64,000 nt of DNA, from the NCBI GenBank assembly GCA_047611265.1, contig JBLFWM010000005.1:18436-82435 (forward strand), given 5' to 3'. Made by a program: the position numbers and the translations under genes. Origin of the DNA: GCA-2698665 sp047611265 (GTDB lineage Bacteria > Pseudomonadota > Gammaproteobacteria > GCA-002705445 > GCA-002716945). Shown piece after piece: positions 63,300 to 64,000 of the stretch. The notes below the pieces were generated by a model, which was given only the letters and a program-made list of their open reading frames with translations, was not told where the DNA came from and did no database searches. Position 1 is the stretch's first letter. Each line of letters starts with the position of its first letter.

Positions 63300-64000
63300 A
63301 TGAAATATCTCTCAGTATCTAGCAAACTAAATATGACGTTGCCATTAGCAGTATTTTTCCTAATATTTGTATCTGGGTGTAGTACTATGAGTACTTCAAA
63401 AAACGACCCCTTGGAGCCTATGAATAGAGCTATATTTGGTTTTAATGAAGTTGTAGATGACGCTATATTAAAACCTGCGGCAAATACGTATAAATACATA
63501 ACGCCTGATCCTATTGAAATGGGTGTGTCTAATTTTTTTAGTAATGCTGGCGAAGTTAGCACAATAGCTAATGATATATTGCAACTAAAATTTGATCAAG
63601 CTGGTCATGATCTTGCAAGATTTTCAATAAATACAACTATCGGGATTTTAGGAATATTTGATGTTGCTACTTCGATGGGGTTTCAAAAAAACAGAGAAGA
63701 TTTTGGGCAAACATTAGGGTATTGGGGTATGCCCCAAGGACCATACTTAGTAATTCCATTTTTTGGAGCAAGTAGTTTTAGAGATGCTCCGGGTCTATAT
63801 GCAGATCAGCAGATTTCACCTATTGATCAACTACATAATAAGGAAGAATTAGCATTAACTACACTCAATATTGTTGATATCAGAGCAAGACTCTTAAGAG
63901 CTACTAGAATTCTTGATACAGCTGCAAAGGATAAATATATATTTATCAGAGAATCATACTTACAGCAAAGAGAAGTATTAGTTAATGATGGAAAAAATAC
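63300..64000 (+). CDS. mlaA: MlaA (VacJ) outer-membrane lipoprotein, 3' end beyond window
   Basis: From ATG 63300 the frame is open for 233 codons to the window edge. It has a lipoprotein signal with lipobox VSGC (about residue 28), then DPLEPMNRAIFGFNEVVDD, the MlaA signature, and later GFQKNREDFGQTLGYWGMP and GPYLVIPFFGASSFRDAPG, also diagnostic. MlaA removes misplaced phospholipid from the outer leaflet of the outer membrane. The visible part covers most of the protein. It is divergent from mlaC and shares a 60-base promoter region with it. Confidence 0.95.
   Translation, partial: MKYLSVSSKLNMTLPLAVFFLIFVSGCSTMSTSKNDPLEPMNRAIFGFNEVVDDAILKPAANTYKYITPDPIEMGVSNFFSNAGEVSTIANDILQLKFDQAGHDLARFSINTTIGILGIFDVATSMGFQKNREDFGQTLGYWGMPQGPYLVIPFFGASSFRDAPGLYADQQISPIDQLHNKEELALTTLNIVDIRARLLRATRILDTAAKDKYIFIRESYLQQREVLVNDGKN

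Overview
The window is about 64 kb of a visibly AT-rich, very compact bacterial chromosome. Genes abut or overlap by 1 to 12 bases almost throughout, and only one gap (between 4373 and 4671) approaches 300 bases. Gene order is characteristic of Gammaproteobacteria: pepA-holC-valS; rimP-nusA-infB-rbfA-truB-rpsO-pnp behind an initiator tRNA; rlmE/ftsH-folP-glmM-tpiA-secG-tRNA-Leu; petABC-sspA; degS/algW next to his genes and murA. The low GC, streamlining, aerobic respiration (14-subunit Nuo, cytochrome bc1) and retained biosynthesis (his, aro, gua, car) suggest a free-living streamlined marine gammaproteobacterium of the SAR86 type. That placement is inference. I see no prophage, insertion sequence or CRISPR array.

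Layout. 1-3436 (+): end of pepA, holC, valS. 3425-4671: a MerR-family regulator on the minus strand, then the largest gap, holding outward promoters and a candidate small RNA of about 75 nt. 4672-10146 (-): conserved hypothetical protein, HAD phosphatase, SDR reductase, TusE, ArsC, GuaA, GuaB. 10198-13995 (+): xseA, a two-cysteine DksA, acetyl-CoA synthetase. 14061-22326 (-): initiator tRNA, transcription/translation operon rimP to pnp, ending in a free-standing S1-domain protein resembling the PNPase tail. 22362-36290 (-): the complete nuoA-N operon with separate nuoC and nuoD. 36393-36974 (+): a pyridoxamine-phosphate-oxidase-like flavoprotein. 36981-43780 (-): tRNA-Leu, secG, tpiA, glmM, folP, a PD-(D/E)XK nuclease, ftsH, rlmE. 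43831-45580 (+): tpx and a dicarboxylate/amino-acid symporter. 45577-50845 (-): carB, carA, rsmI. 50918-51505 (+): SIS-domain isomerase. 51506-54653 (-): sspA, petC, petB, petA. 54785-55852 (+): DegS/AlgW-type protease. 55854-60112 (-): hisD, aroG-type DAHP synthase, hisG (short form), murA. 60173-64000: an RND-superfamily exporter, MlaC and the start of MlaA.

Most of the window is housekeeping: protein synthesis, RNA decay, electron transport, and nucleotide, amino-sugar and amino-acid synthesis. The most unusual items are: (1) the candidate small RNA with C-rich anti-Shine-Dalgarno-like segments beside merR; (2) MlaC and MlaA beside an RND exporter at the murA locus, where many gammaproteobacteria carry the mlaFEDCB ABC transporter; (3) the extra S1 protein behind pnp; (4) a tRNA-Leu whose anticodon reads AAG in the DNA; (5) a PD-(D/E)XK nuclease inside the ftsH-folP-glmM block; (6) a DksA with the C/T, C/A residue pattern instead of a four-cysteine zinc finger.
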